NCBI GenBank assembly: GCA_016722635.1
Contig: JADKIX010000003.1
Location: 124,001-188,000 of the forward strand
Reading direction: 5' to 3'
Origin: Rhodospirillaceae bacterium
GTDB taxonomy: Bacteria > Pseudomonadota > Alphaproteobacteria > JAEUKQ01
DNA: 64,000 bases
How positions within the stretch are numbered: the stretch's first letter is position 1; the number at the start of each line of letters is the position of its first letter. Under the pieces are notes generated by a model. It saw only the letters and a list, made by a program, of their open reading frames with translations. It ran no database searches and was not told where the DNA came from. Position numbers and translations under genes: made by a program. Shown in pieces: positions 9,055-18,250 of the stretch.

Positions 9055-10356
9055 ATGACGGCCATTCGGGCAATAAAGGCTAGACAAATTTTTGATAGCC
9101 GTGGCAATCCAACGGTAGAAGCTGAGGTTTTTTTAGAAAGTGGTCTTTCAGGGATAGCTTCTGTCCCTTCAGGTGCGTCAACAGGCCAGCATGAAGCAGT
9201 TGAAAAAAGGGATAAAACCAAAGCATTCGGTGGAAAAAGTGTTTTTCAGGCAATTGACTCCATTAAAGGGGAAATATTCGATGTTGTTTCTGGCATAGAA
9301 GCCCAAGAACAGTCACTGGTTGACCAGCAGATGATCCAACTAGATGGTACAGCGAATAAATCAAGGTTAGGGGCTAATGCGATCTTAGCAGTCAGCCTGG
9401 CAACCGCAAAAGCAGCCGCAGCAGAACTTAAGCTTCCCCTCTATAGGTATTTGGGTGGTATCAATGCGTGTGTGCTGCCGATCCCTTTTATCAATATTAT
9501 TAACGGTGGTGCCCATGCCGATAATAAACTCGATTTTCAGGAATTTATGATTGTTCCTGTCGGTGCCAATTCCTTCCATCAAGCCCTACAAATGGCCAAT
9601 GAAACTTTTCACCACTTAAAAGAATTATTGCGTCAAAAATCTTTTTCGACAATGGTGGGGGATGAAGGAGGGTTTGCCCCTCTGATATCTGATCCTAAAC
9701 AAATCTTAAATTTGATAACCCAAGCGATTGAAAAATCTGGATATAAAGCAGGAACGGAAATGGGTTTGGCCTTAGATATTGCAGCCAGTGAATTTTTTAA
9801 AGATAACAAATATCATTTGACTGGGTTTAAAAAAGTTTTGGATGCAAACGGGTTGGTGCAGTTATATAAAGATTTAAGCCAAGAATTTCCGATCATTTCC
9901 ATCGAGGATGGGATGGCAGAAGATGATTGGAACGGCTGGGACCTTTTAACGAAAACCTTGGGAAATCGCATGCAGCTTGTTGGTGATGATTTATTTGTGA
10001 CCAATACTGCTAGGTTAATTAGAGGCATTGAAAAAGATATTGCGAATGCCATTTTAGTAAAGCCTAATCAGATTGGCACCTTAACAGAAACTTTATCGGT
10101 TATTAGGTTAGCTCAAAAATCTTCGTATAAAACCATCATTTCCCATCGTTCCGGAGAAACTGAAGATACGACTATTGCAGATTTAGCAGTAGCTGTTAAT
10201 GCCGGACAAATTAAAACGGGTTCTATGTCTAGAACAGATCGTTTGGCGAAATATAACCAATTGTTACGGATTGAAGAACAATTGGGTAAAGCCGCTGTAT
10301 TTGCAGGCAAAAAATCCCTTTTCTTTCCCTTGCCGACAGGATATTCTGATACGTAA
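9055..10356 (+). CDS. eno: enolase (phosphopyruvate hydratase)
   Basis: Converts 2-phosphoglycerate to phosphoenolpyruvate in glycolysis. The family's N-terminal IFDSRGNPTVEAEV, the acidic metal ligand in SIEDGMAEDD, the catalytic lysine in ILVKPNQIGT and the signature SHRSGETEDTTIADLAV are all present. In-frame TTG (9040) and ATG (9049) codons lie upstream; 9055 gives the usual start MTAI and a 433-residue protein with GAAAGA about seven bases upstream. The gene heads the alphaproteobacterial block eno-ftsB-pdhABC-lpd-lipA. Confidence 0.96.
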   Translation: MTAIRAIKARQIFDSRGNPTVEAEVFLESGLSGIASVPSGASTGQHEAVEKRDKTKAFGGKSVFQAIDSIKGEIFDVVSGIEAQEQSLVDQQMIQLDGTANKSRLGANAILAVSLATAKAAAAELKLPLYRYLGGINACVLPIPFINIINGGAHADNKLDFQEFMIVPVGANSFHQALQMANETFHHLKELLRQKSFSTMVGDEGGFAPLISDPKQILNLITQAIEKSGYKAGTEMGLALDIAASEFFKDNKYHLTGFKKVLDANGLVQLYKDLSQEFPIISIEDGMAEDDWNGWDLLTKTLGNRMQLVGDDLFVTNTARLIRGIEKDIANAILVKPNQIGTLTETLSVIRLAQKSSYKTIISHRSGETEDTTIADLAVAVNAGQIKTGSMSRTDRLAKYNQLLRIEEQLGKAAVFAGKKSLFFPLPTGYSDT

Positions 10357-10400
10357 GTAATTGTATTAGTCACCAGCATCTTGAGCAATTTAGGATATAA

Positions 10401-10724
10401 GTGATGCAAGTAAGGATTTTGTCTAATTTTACCTCACGGAAATTAACCCGCCATATTATTGGTGCAGGCTTAGTGGTATACCTTCTTTACCACGCTTTCG
10501 AAGGGGAGAGAGGCTTATATCGTTGGTTTATGCTGAAACAAGAGGTTAGGGAGACAAACAGTTTAGCCCATCAAATTGCTTCAGAAAAAAATATTCTACA
10601 GAATCGCGTTACACGTTTAAGCCCTGAAACTCTTGATTTAGATTTACTAGAAGAACAAGTAAGAATTATTTTAAATTTTGCTGCAGCGGATGAAATCGTC
10701 GTTATTAACCCATCAAATCCCTAG
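10401..10724 (+). CDS. ftsB: septum formation initiator family protein (FtsB/DivIC-like)
   Basis: Small single-pass divisome protein of 107 residues. A short cytoplasmic N-terminus precedes a membrane segment (IIGAGLVVYLLYHAF), then a coiled-coil region (MLKQEVRETNSLAHQIASEK) and a conserved tail around DLDLLEEQVRIILNFA. In the family it links FtsL and FtsQ at the division site. Its place between eno and pdhA is typical of Alphaproteobacteria and supports the call more than the short sequence alone. Starts GTG 10401 and ATG 10404 are equivalent. Confidence 0.85.
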   Translation: MMQVRILSNFTSRKLTRHIIGAGLVVYLLYHAFEGERGLYRWFMLKQEVRETNSLAHQIASEKNILQNRVTRLSPETLDLDLLEEQVRIILNFAAADEIVVINPSNP

Positions 10725-10797
10725 CAAAACCGTTTAAAAAAATGTTGAACCTGTTAATTAAATCTTTAAAAAATTTTAACCCAAAGGTTTAAAGATT

Positions 10798-11814
10798 GTG
10801 AATAAGAAAAACCAGCCTACACCTACCGGACTATCTAAGGAAACTAAATATTCTGCAGATAATTTATCAAAATATTATAAATCGATGCTACTTATCCGCC
10901 GTTTTGAAGAAAAAGCTGCCCAATTATATGGAATGGGATTAATTGGCGGTTTTTGCCATCTATATATCGGCCAGGAAGCGGTAGTTGTAGGCATGCAATC
11001 CGTGCTTAATGCGTCTGATACGATTATCACCAGTTATCGTGACCATGGGCATATGTTGGCGTGCGGGATGGATCCTGCAGGTGTGATGGCCGAACTAACT
11101 GGAAGAAGTGGTGGTTATTCTAAGGGTAAGGGCGGATCTATGCACATGTTTAGCAGGGAGAAGAATTTTTTTGGTGGGCATGGAATTGTCGGGGCACAGG
11201 TGCCACTAGGCACAGGTTTGGCATTTGCGCATCAATATTTGAAAGATGGCAATGTTTGTATCACTTATTTAGGCGATGGGGCAGTCAATCAAGGGCAGGT
11301 ATATGAAAGTTTTAACATGGCTGCTTTATGGAAATTACCGGTTATCTACGTTATAGAAAATAATAAGTATGGCATGGGAACAAGTGTTACCAGGGCTTCT
11401 GCTTCTCCCGAACAATTATATTTGCGCGGCCAAGCTTATGGCATTCCGGGCCAACAGGTGGATGGAATGGATATATTTGCCGTTCGGCAAGCCGCCAATG
11501 CTGCGGTCGACAGGGCAAGAAAAGGTGATGGCCCAACTATTATTGAAATGCGAACATATCGATATCGCGGTCATTCTATGTCCGATCCGGCAAAATATCG
11601 GACAAAAGAAGAGGTTAATAAAATGAAGGATGAATTTGATCCTATCGACAAACTTTTAGCTAAAATGAAACAAGAATTTTCTTTCTCTGAACAACAAGTT
11701 GAACAAATAGAGGCTGAAATTAAGCAAGTTGTTTTGAAGGCTGCAGAATTTGCGCAAGCCAGTCCAGAGCCCGATGCGAAAGAGCTTTATACCGATATCT
11801 TAATTGATAAATAG
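10798..11814 (+). CDS. pdhA: pyruvate dehydrogenase E1 component, alpha subunit
   Basis: Thiamine diphosphate-dependent alpha chain of the heterotetrameric E1, which decarboxylates pyruvate. The TPP motif GDGAVNQGQVYESFNMAALW and following VIENN are intact, as are RRFEEKAAQLYG near the N-terminus and RYRGHSMSDPAKYR, the regulatory-loop region. The start is GTG. The 338-residue length is normal. It is followed by pdhB, pdhC, lpd and lipA on the same strand. Confidence 0.96.
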   Translation: MNKKNQPTPTGLSKETKYSADNLSKYYKSMLLIRRFEEKAAQLYGMGLIGGFCHLYIGQEAVVVGMQSVLNASDTIITSYRDHGHMLACGMDPAGVMAELTGRSGGYSKGKGGSMHMFSREKNFFGGHGIVGAQVPLGTGLAFAHQYLKDGNVCITYLGDGAVNQGQVYESFNMAALWKLPVIYVIENNKYGMGTSVTRASASPEQLYLRGQAYGIPGQQVDGMDIFAVRQAANAAVDRARKGDGPTIIEMRTYRYRGHSMSDPAKYRTKEEVNKMKDEFDPIDKLLAKMKQEFSFSEQQVEQIEAEIKQVVLKAAEFAQASPEPDAKELYTDILIDK

Positions 11815-11861
11815 GGTCTTAAGAGATACAACTATTATCTAGATTAATTTTAGAGGATCAG

Positions 11862-13194
11862 ATGCCTACAGAAATTCTAATGCCGCTCCTTTCCCCAACC
11901 ATGACAGAAGGCAAAATTGTCAAATGGCTAAAAAAAGAAGGGGATCAGGTAAAAGCAGGCGATATATTAGCGGAAGTTGAAACTGATAAGGCAACCATGG
12001 AAATTGAGGCGGTTGAGGCGGGCATTATTTCTAAAATTCTTGTACCTGCCAACTCGCCCAATGTCCCTATTAATATGCCGATTGCCCAATTAACGAGTTC
12101 GCTAATGAAAGTTACCTCTGTTGTTTCGATCCCCCCACAGGTACAAAGATCTAACCCTCAGGAATCAGTTCCCCTTGTTAAGATACCTAACACCAACTCC
12201 TTGTTAACTAAAGTACGAAAATTAACCGTTCGGGAAGCATTGCGGGATGCGATGGCTGAAGAGATGCGCCTTAATCCTAAGGTATTTTTAATGGGGGAAG
12301 AAGTTGCCGAATATCAAGGGGCTTATAAAGTTAGCCAAGGATTACTGGAAGAATTTGGCCCTAAGCGCATAATCGATACCCCCATCACGGAACAAGGTTT
12401 TGCGGGTATTGCAGTTGGGGCAGCTTTTTATGGATTAAGACCAATTGTTGAATTCATGACCTTTAATTTTGCCATGCAAGCCATTGATCAAATCATTAAC
12501 TCTGCAGCAAAAACACTCTATATGTCTGGCGGTCAAATGGGATGCCCAATTGTATTTAGGGGGCCAAACGGAGTTGCTAGCCGCGTTGCCGCCCAACATT
12601 CGCAATGTTATGCCAGTTGGTATGCCCATTGTCCAGGTTTAAAGGTTGTTGCACCTTGGTCAGCTACGGATGCAAAAGGCTTGTTAAAGGCTGCCATCCG
12701 GGATCCTAATCCTGTAATATTTTTAGAACATGAATTGATGTATGGCCAAAGTTTTGACATTCCTGATAGTGAAGATTTTATTATTCCGATTGGCAAAGCT
12801 GAAATTGTCAGGGAAGGAAAAGACGTAACTCTTGTTAGTTTTTCCCGGCCTGTAAGTTTAGCATTGCAGGCAGCGGAAGAATTATCCTAAAAAGGGGATA
12901 CAGGCTGAAGTCATAAATTTAAGGACGATCCGTCCCTTAGATACGCAAACAATTATTAATTCAGTTAAAAAAACCAACCGTATCGTAACCATTGAAGAAG
13001 GTTGGGCTTTTGCAGGGGTTGGATCGGAAATTTCAGCTATTTTAATGGAACAAGCATTTGACTGGCTAGATGCGCCCGTTATGCGTGTAACGGCTGAAGA
13101 TGTGCCTTTACCCTATGCTGCCAATTTAGAGAAATTAGCCCTGCCATCTTTAGAAAAAGTGTTGGCGGCTGTTCATCAAGTAACATATAGATAA
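11862..13194 (+). pseudogene. pdhB: pyruvate dehydrogenase E1 beta subunit with lipoyl domain, split by a one-base frameshift
   Basis: The first 342 codons encode an N-terminal lipoyl domain (modified lysine K43 in ETDKATME), a linker, and the E1-beta pyrimidine-binding domain starting VREALRDAM. The frame stops at TAA 12888-12890 after AAEELS. Shifting by one base at 12888 restores the expected C-terminal transketolase domain without a stop (KKGIQAEVINLRTIRPLD, EEGWAFAGVGSEI) up to TAA 13192-13194, for about 443 residues in all. A single extra base near TCCT explains the split. The downstream part is fully conserved, so the lesion is recent, is a sequencing error, or is bypassed. The rest of the PDH operon is intact, so the cell presumably needs this protein. 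Confidence 0.9.
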
Positions 13195-13221
13195 TTGTTT
13201 AGATTTTAAGGAAAAATAATC

Positions 13222-14544
13222 ATGCCAACTCCTGTTTTAATGCCAGCTTTATCACCAACCATGACAGAAGGAAATCTGGTAAAGTGGAATAAAAAAGAGG
13301 GCGATCGAGTTAAGCCCGGGGAAGTTATTGCAGAAATTGAAACAGATAAAGCAACAATGGAAGTGGAATCGGCAGACTCTGGGGTATTAGGCAAAATCCT
13401 TGTACCTGCTGGTACCAATGCCGTTAAGGTAAATACCCCAATCGCTATCTTATTAGCTGAAGGTGAAAAATTAGAAAACTTACCTAGTGCGGCAGCTGCC
13501 GCTTCTAGGGTGTCACCGCCCCAATCTTTAGTCACTGCATCATCACAATCGGAAAATACGAGTAAGTCAGATCCTGTTTTGAAGCAACAACAAGTCATTA
13601 CAAAATCTAATACTGCTTCTTCCTCGTCAATATCCTCACCCTCGGAAAAAGTTACAGCCAGCCCACTTGCCAAGAAAATGGCAGAAATATCTGGTTTGGA
13701 TTTAAATAATATACAAGGAACGGGTCCTAACGGTCGTATTGTTAAAATTGATATCGAAAAGAACCTAAATAAAACACCGGCTGTCAATAATTTGTTATCT
13801 CCTGTGTCCCAAGCATCTATATATTCTCCGTCCTCCAATGCTTTTGTTAAAGAATGGTTCCCCACTTATAAAGAACTGCCTTTAAGCAATATGCGTAAAA
13901 CTATTGCCAAAAGGCTCGTTGAGTCAAAAAGGGAAGCGCCACATTTCTATTTAACCATAGAGTGTGAATTAGATAGCCTGATTAAGCTTCGGCAAGATTT
14001 AAATAATAGGTTGGATAAAGATAAATTATCCCTTAATGATTTTATTATCAAAGCTGCCGCTATCGCCTTAAAGCTTGTTCCGGCTGCCAATGTTGCTTGG
14101 GCTGAAAGTTACCTTCGTTCCTACGACCATGTCGATATCTCGGTGGCAATTGCAATACCGGGCGCGTTGATCTTTCCTATTATCAGGCGAGCTGATCAAA
14201 AACCCCTTTTATCTATTTCAAAAGAAATGAAAGATCTGGCTCAGCGCGCGAAAGATAACAAATTAAAACCAGAAGAATATCAGGGCGGAACTTTTTCTAT
14301 TTCAAATTTAGGGATGTATGGGATTAAAAACTTTGCTGCTGTTGTAAATCCCCCACAAGCTGCCATTCTTGCAATTGGTGCGGGTGAGCAACGAGCAGTT
14401 GTCAAAGAGGGGGCAATTGCCATTGCCAATATGATGACTTGTACTCTTTCATTAGACCACCGCGCGGTTGATGGAGTGATTGGCTCAGAACTGCTGAATG
14501 CCTTCAAAAAGACTATCCAAGATCCATTATCAATCCTCCTTTAA
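13222..14544 (+). CDS. pdhC: pyruvate dehydrogenase E2, dihydrolipoamide acetyltransferase
   Basis: Core of the PDH complex; passes the acetyl group from lipoamide to CoA. Domain order: one lipoyl domain (K43 in ETDKATME), a Ser/Ala/Thr-rich linker, an E3/E1-binding domain (SPLAKKMAEISGLDLNNIQG), a second linker, and the catalytic domain ending with DHRAVDG (catalytic His about residue 413). It has 440 residues. An AAGGA ribosome site precedes the ATG. With the lipoyl domain on PdhB, the operon supplies two lipoylated subunits, as in other Alphaproteobacteria. Confidence 0.96.
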   Translation: MPTPVLMPALSPTMTEGNLVKWNKKEGDRVKPGEVIAEIETDKATMEVESADSGVLGKILVPAGTNAVKVNTPIAILLAEGEKLENLPSAAAAASRVSPPQSLVTASSQSENTSKSDPVLKQQQVITKSNTASSSSISSPSEKVTASPLAKKMAEISGLDLNNIQGTGPNGRIVKIDIEKNLNKTPAVNNLLSPVSQASIYSPSSNAFVKEWFPTYKELPLSNMRKTIAKRLVESKREAPHFYLTIECELDSLIKLRQDLNNRLDKDKLSLNDFIIKAAAIALKLVPAANVAWAESYLRSYDHVDISVAIAIPGALIFPIIRRADQKPLLSISKEMKDLAQRAKDNKLKPEEYQGGTFSISNLGMYGIKNFAAVVNPPQAAILAIGAGEQRAVVKEGAIAIANMMTCTLSLDHRAVDGVIGSELLNAFKKTIQDPLSILL

Positions 14545-14561
14545 AAGCAATAAGTGGTATT

Positions 14562-15962
14562 ATGACAAATTCACAGATGTTTGATTTAGCAATTATCGGA
14601 GGCGGGCCTGGTGGGTATGTTGCAGCCATTCGCGCCGCTCAATTAGGGTTGAAGGTGGCATTAATAGAAAAAGAACATTTAGGCGGCATTTGCCTAAATT
14701 GGGGTTGTATTCCCACCAAAGCATTGCTTCGTAGTGCGGAGGTTTATCAATCCATACTACATGCGAAAGATTATGGGTTAACGGTAAAAGAAGTTGCGTT
14801 TGATTTGAAATCGTTGGTGGACAGAAGTCGCAAAATTGCTGCTCAACTTTCAAGCGGTGTTAAACACTTATTAAAGAAGAATAACGTCGCAGTTTTTGAT
14901 GGAAGAGGGAAGATAACTGCGGCAGGAAAAATATCTGTGGTTTCCGCAACGACTACAACTAACATCGAAGCCTCCCATATCATCATTGCTACGGGAGCGC
15001 GTGCAAAAACGTTGCCCCACTTGCAACCCGACGGCAAATTGGTTTGGACTTATAAAGAAGCTATGATCCCAACCGCATTGCCTAAATCATTAATGGTTAT
15101 CGGTAGCGGTGCCATCGGGATTGAATTTGCCAGTTTTTACAATGCTTTGGGTTGCCAAGTCAGCGTTATTGAAATGCAAAATAAAATTTTACCGGTGGAA
15201 GATGATGAAATTTCAGCCGCGGCACAAAAGATATTTGAAAAGAAGGGTATCAAATTTTATACCAATAGTACTGTTACCAAAATAGATAAAACTGGTAATG
15301 CTGTTTCTGCAACAGTAAAGACTTCCCAAAATGAAATAAAATTAACTGCTGATAGAATTATTGTGGCCATAGGCATTACGGCCAATACAGAAGATTTGGG
15401 TTTGGAACAATTATCGGTTGAATTAACCAAAGGCCACATTAAAACAGATGAATGGGGCAAAACCAATGTAAAGGGAATTTATGCTATCGGCGATGTAGCA
15501 GGAGCGCCTTGGTTGGCGCATAAAGCAAGTCATGAAGGTGTGGTTTGCGTAGAAAAGATCGCTGGCCTTAAATCTGCACATCCTATCAACTTATCTAATA
15601 TTCCTGCTTGTACATATTCAATGCCACAAATTGCCAGTGTCGGGCTAACCGAGCAGGCACTAAAAGCAGCTGGCCGAGCAATCAAGGTAGGCAAATTTCC
15701 CTTTATAGGCAATGGAAAAGCCATTGCATTGGGTGAAGTTGATGGTTTTATTAAAACAATTTTTGACGCCCAAACAGGGGAATTATTGGGTGCCCATATG
15801 ATTGGGGCCGAGGTGACAGAACTGATCCAAGGATATACCATTGCCAAAACTTTAGAAACAACTGAGCAGGAATTGATTAGTACCATTTTTGCCCATCCGA
15901 CATTGTCTGAAATGATGCATGAATCTGTATTAAATGCTTATAATCAAACAATCCATTTTTAA
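14562..15962 (+). CDS. lpd: dihydrolipoyl dehydrogenase (E3)
   Basis: Flavoprotein that reoxidises dihydrolipoamide with NAD+. FAD-binding IIGGGPGGYVAAIRAAQ, redox disulfide C44-C49 in GGICLNWGCIPTKALL, NAD-binding VIGSGAIGIEFASFY, the second FAD motif YAIGDVAGAPWLAHKA, and the C-terminal catalytic His-Glu pair in HPTLSEMMHE are all visible. The 466-residue length is typical. It lies 17 bases after pdhC and serves that complex, perhaps also oxoglutarate dehydrogenase. Confidence 0.96.
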   Translation: MTNSQMFDLAIIGGGPGGYVAAIRAAQLGLKVALIEKEHLGGICLNWGCIPTKALLRSAEVYQSILHAKDYGLTVKEVAFDLKSLVDRSRKIAAQLSSGVKHLLKKNNVAVFDGRGKITAAGKISVVSATTTTNIEASHIIIATGARAKTLPHLQPDGKLVWTYKEAMIPTALPKSLMVIGSGAIGIEFASFYNALGCQVSVIEMQNKILPVEDDEISAAAQKIFEKKGIKFYTNSTVTKIDKTGNAVSATVKTSQNEIKLTADRIIVAIGITANTEDLGLEQLSVELTKGHIKTDEWGKTNVKGIYAIGDVAGAPWLAHKASHEGVVCVEKIAGLKSAHPINLSNIPACTYSMPQIASVGLTEQALKAAGRAIKVGKFPFIGNGKAIALGEVDGFIKTIFDAQTGELLGAHMIGAEVTELIQGYTIAKTLETTEQELISTIFAHPTLSEMMHESVLNAYNQTIHF

Positions 15963-15996
15963 TGTTAAATGTTAAGATTGAGGGCATGGTTTGCAT

Positions 15997-16965
15997 ATGG
16001 CCAATGAGCTAACAAAAATACGCCACCCGGAAAAAATAGGGCTTGCCGATCATCTTTCGCCTCGGAAGCCAGATTGGTTGAGGGTCAAGGCACCCACGTC
16101 ACCGGAATATCATGAAACACGCCAGTTAATGCGTGGACTTAAGTTAAATACAGTTTGTGAGGAGGCCGCTTGCCCTAATATTGGGGAATGTTGGAAAAAA
16201 AAGCATGCAACTTTTATGATCCTAGGCAGTGTGTGTACAAGGGCTTGCGCTTTTTGCAATGTTGCCACCGGCAAGCCTGACTTATTGGATCCGCATGAGC
16301 CAGAAAAAATAGCGGAAGCCATCTCGAAATTGACATTAAGCCATGTGGTCATCACATCGGTTGACCGGGATGATCTTGAAGATGGCGGTGCCAAACATTT
16401 TGCTGAAGTGATCAGAGCAATTCGAAAAACGTCCCCACAAACAACCATTGAAGTTCTAACACCTGATTTTCTTCGAAAAGAAAAGGCCATAGAAATTGTC
16501 GTAAAAGCAAAACCTGATGTATATAATCATAATTTGGAAACTGTGCCAAGGCTTTACACAACAATTAGACCGGGTGCACGCTATTTTCATTCCCTACAAC
16601 TCTTATCGCAGGTCAAAAAGCTTGACCCCACCATTTTTACGAAATCGGGGTTGATGGTAGGATTAGGGGAAGAACGACAAGAAATGCTGCAAGTGATGGA
16701 TGATTTGCGGGTGGCGAATGTCGATTTTTTAACTATTGGCCAATATATGCAGCCGACTTTAAAACATGCAGCTGTTGCTAAATTTGTAACCCCAGAGGAA
16801 TTTAAGTCTTATGAGGAAGCCGCTTACGGAAAAGGGTTTTTATTGGTTTCATCTTCACCATTGACACGCTCATCTTATCATGCGGATAAAGATTTTTTGA
16901 AATTGCGTACAGCAAGGTTGGAAAAGATTGCATCTAAAATGTCCGATTTACAAACTGTTTCTTAG
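15997..16965 (+). CDS. lipA: lipoyl synthase
   Basis: Radical SAM enzyme that inserts two sulfurs into octanoyl groups on lipoyl domains, here the PdhB and PdhC domains encoded just upstream. Both clusters are visible: the auxiliary cluster cysteines in CEEAACPNIGEC and the radical SAM CxxxCxxC in CTRACAFC, plus the C-terminal RSSYHAD containing the conserved serine. A TTG at 15991 has good spacing from GAGGG but the ATG at 15997 (MANELTK) is the more likely start; 322 residues. Confidence 0.95.
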   Translation: MANELTKIRHPEKIGLADHLSPRKPDWLRVKAPTSPEYHETRQLMRGLKLNTVCEEAACPNIGECWKKKHATFMILGSVCTRACAFCNVATGKPDLLDPHEPEKIAEAISKLTLSHVVITSVDRDDLEDGGAKHFAEVIRAIRKTSPQTTIEVLTPDFLRKEKAIEIVVKAKPDVYNHNLETVPRLYTTIRPGARYFHSLQLLSQVKKLDPTIFTKSGLMVGLGEERQEMLQVMDDLRVANVDFLTIGQYMQPTLKHAAVAKFVTPEEFKSYEEAAYGKGFLLVSSSPLTRSSYHADKDFLKLRTARLEKIASKMSDLQTVS

Positions 16966-16986
16966 TAAATCGAGCATAACAATGGG

Positions 16987-17442
16987 ATGCAGGTGATGCC
17001 CTCTCATCAAGAATATAAATATTTGCCTTACACTCCCCAGCAACTGTTTGAATTGGTTGCTGATGTTGAGAAATACCCAGAATTTTTACCCTGGTGTTTG
17101 GCTTGTAAAATCATGAAACAAACCCCAAACTTTATCGAAGCCAACATGATTGTGGGCTTCAAAATGGTCAAGGAACGGTTCATGACACGCGTTTACTTAA
17201 AACGTGAAGAATTTATTATTGATATAGAGTATCTCCATGGGCCATTTGAATATTTAGAAAATAGGTGGCGTTTTATTGCTAAAGAGAATGGTGGCTGTAA
17301 TTTAGATTTTACCATTCGTTATCAATTTCGTTCCAGCCTATTGCAAACTTTGTCTGCCATTTTCTTTGCGGAAGCTATGCGTAAATTGACCAACGCATTT
17401 GAGAAGCGAGCGTACCAATTATATCACATCAGAAACACCTAA
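16987..17442 (+). CDS. COQ10/RatA-like START-domain protein
   Basis: Small polyketide-cyclase/START-fold protein of 151 residues. Conserved features are YTPQQLFELVADVEKYPEFLPWC near the start, split here as a hydrophobic pocket motif, then GFKMVKERFMTRV and a C-terminal helix around AMRKLTNAFEKRA. Homologues bind ubiquinone and help electron transfer (Coq10), while enterobacterial RatA has been tied to ribosome association. Its position after lipA is standard in Alphaproteobacteria. The coenzyme Q role is the better guess but is not proven by sequence. Confidence 0.85.
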   Translation: MQVMPSHQEYKYLPYTPQQLFELVADVEKYPEFLPWCLACKIMKQTPNFIEANMIVGFKMVKERFMTRVYLKREEFIIDIEYLHGPFEYLENRWRFIAKENGGCNLDFTIRYQFRSSLLQTLSAIFFAEAMRKLTNAFEKRAYQLYHIRNT

Positions 17443-17485
17443 AATAATTTTATTGGCCCAATTTTATTAGCCGGGGAATTTATCC

Positions 17486-18118
17486 ATGACCAGCAATATT
17501 CTAGAAATTTCAGAATTATTAGTTTCCCGTCTGTGTCATGATATCATCAGTCCGGTTTCTGCAATTGCAAACGGCTTGGAACTGCTGGAGGGTGATGACG
17601 GTAAAAATACTGAAATGCTTGACCAAATTATTCCTTTAGCCAAAGAAGGCAGCATGCGAGCATTGGCTTTATTACAGTATTTCCGTTTATCGCTAGGAAC
17701 GGGATACCGCGACAAACATATTCCCCTACAAGAAATTAAAAATACAGCCAATCAATATTTTGCAGGAACAAAAATCCAAATTATATGGCCGGAGAAATTA
17801 GTATTGCTGGAAACAAAATTGTTTGTATCACGCTTACTCTTACTAACCTTAATAAATCTACCCGATGCAATGCCTAGAGGGGGGGTGATTAAAATTAGCG
17901 AAAGCAAATCAACCCTGATTTGCGAGTTACAGGCAGGTGATATCCGTTGGACAGAAGATTTAGATAGGTTCTTTGCTAAATTTGATGCCCCAGACCCATT
18001 GACAACGAAAAAAGTTTTATGGGCTTTACTTGCGGTTTATACGCGTCATTTTCCTATAAATGCTAAAGTTAATAAGCTGCCTAGCCTGGTGCAATTAACG
18101 TACCAATTGACAACCTAA
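17486..18118 (+). CDS. chpT: histidine phosphotransferase ChpT
   Basis: Dimeric phosphotransfer protein that passes phosphate from the kinase CckA to CtrA and CpdR. The four-helix-bundle motif LVSRLCHDIISPVSAIANGL holds the phospho-accepting histidine (H18), and the C-terminal half resembles a degenerate kinase ATPase domain without ATP-binding motifs. The 210-residue length fits. The very next gene is ctrA, its direct phosphate acceptor, which strengthens the call. Confidence 0.88.
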   Translation: MTSNILEISELLVSRLCHDIISPVSAIANGLELLEGDDGKNTEMLDQIIPLAKEGSMRALALLQYFRLSLGTGYRDKHIPLQEIKNTANQYFAGTKIQIIWPEKLVLLETKLFVSRLLLLTLINLPDAMPRGGVIKISESKSTLICELQAGDIRWTEDLDRFFAKFDAPDPLTTKKVLWALLAVYTRHFPINAKVNKLPSLVQLTYQLTT

Positions 18119-18250
18119 CATTTGAAAATCTGATAGTAAAAAATCATTTATTCTTGCGTGAAGGTCATGTACATTAGCTACAATAAATATATAATCAAAA
18201 AATTAGTAGAATTTCACAAAATAATTCCCTGATCTTATAAGGAATATGTT

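Noticed and set aside
12880..12900. Programmed +1 frameshift in pdhB
   Set aside because: Slipping from TCC to CCT gives poor re-pairing and no upstream Shine-Dalgarno-like stimulator or conserved precedent is apparent, so an indel is the simpler reading.
18119..18250. CtrA autoregulatory box or GANTC methylation site upstream of ctrA
   Set aside because: No TTAA-N7-TTAA and no GANTC could be found by eye in the 132-base gap.
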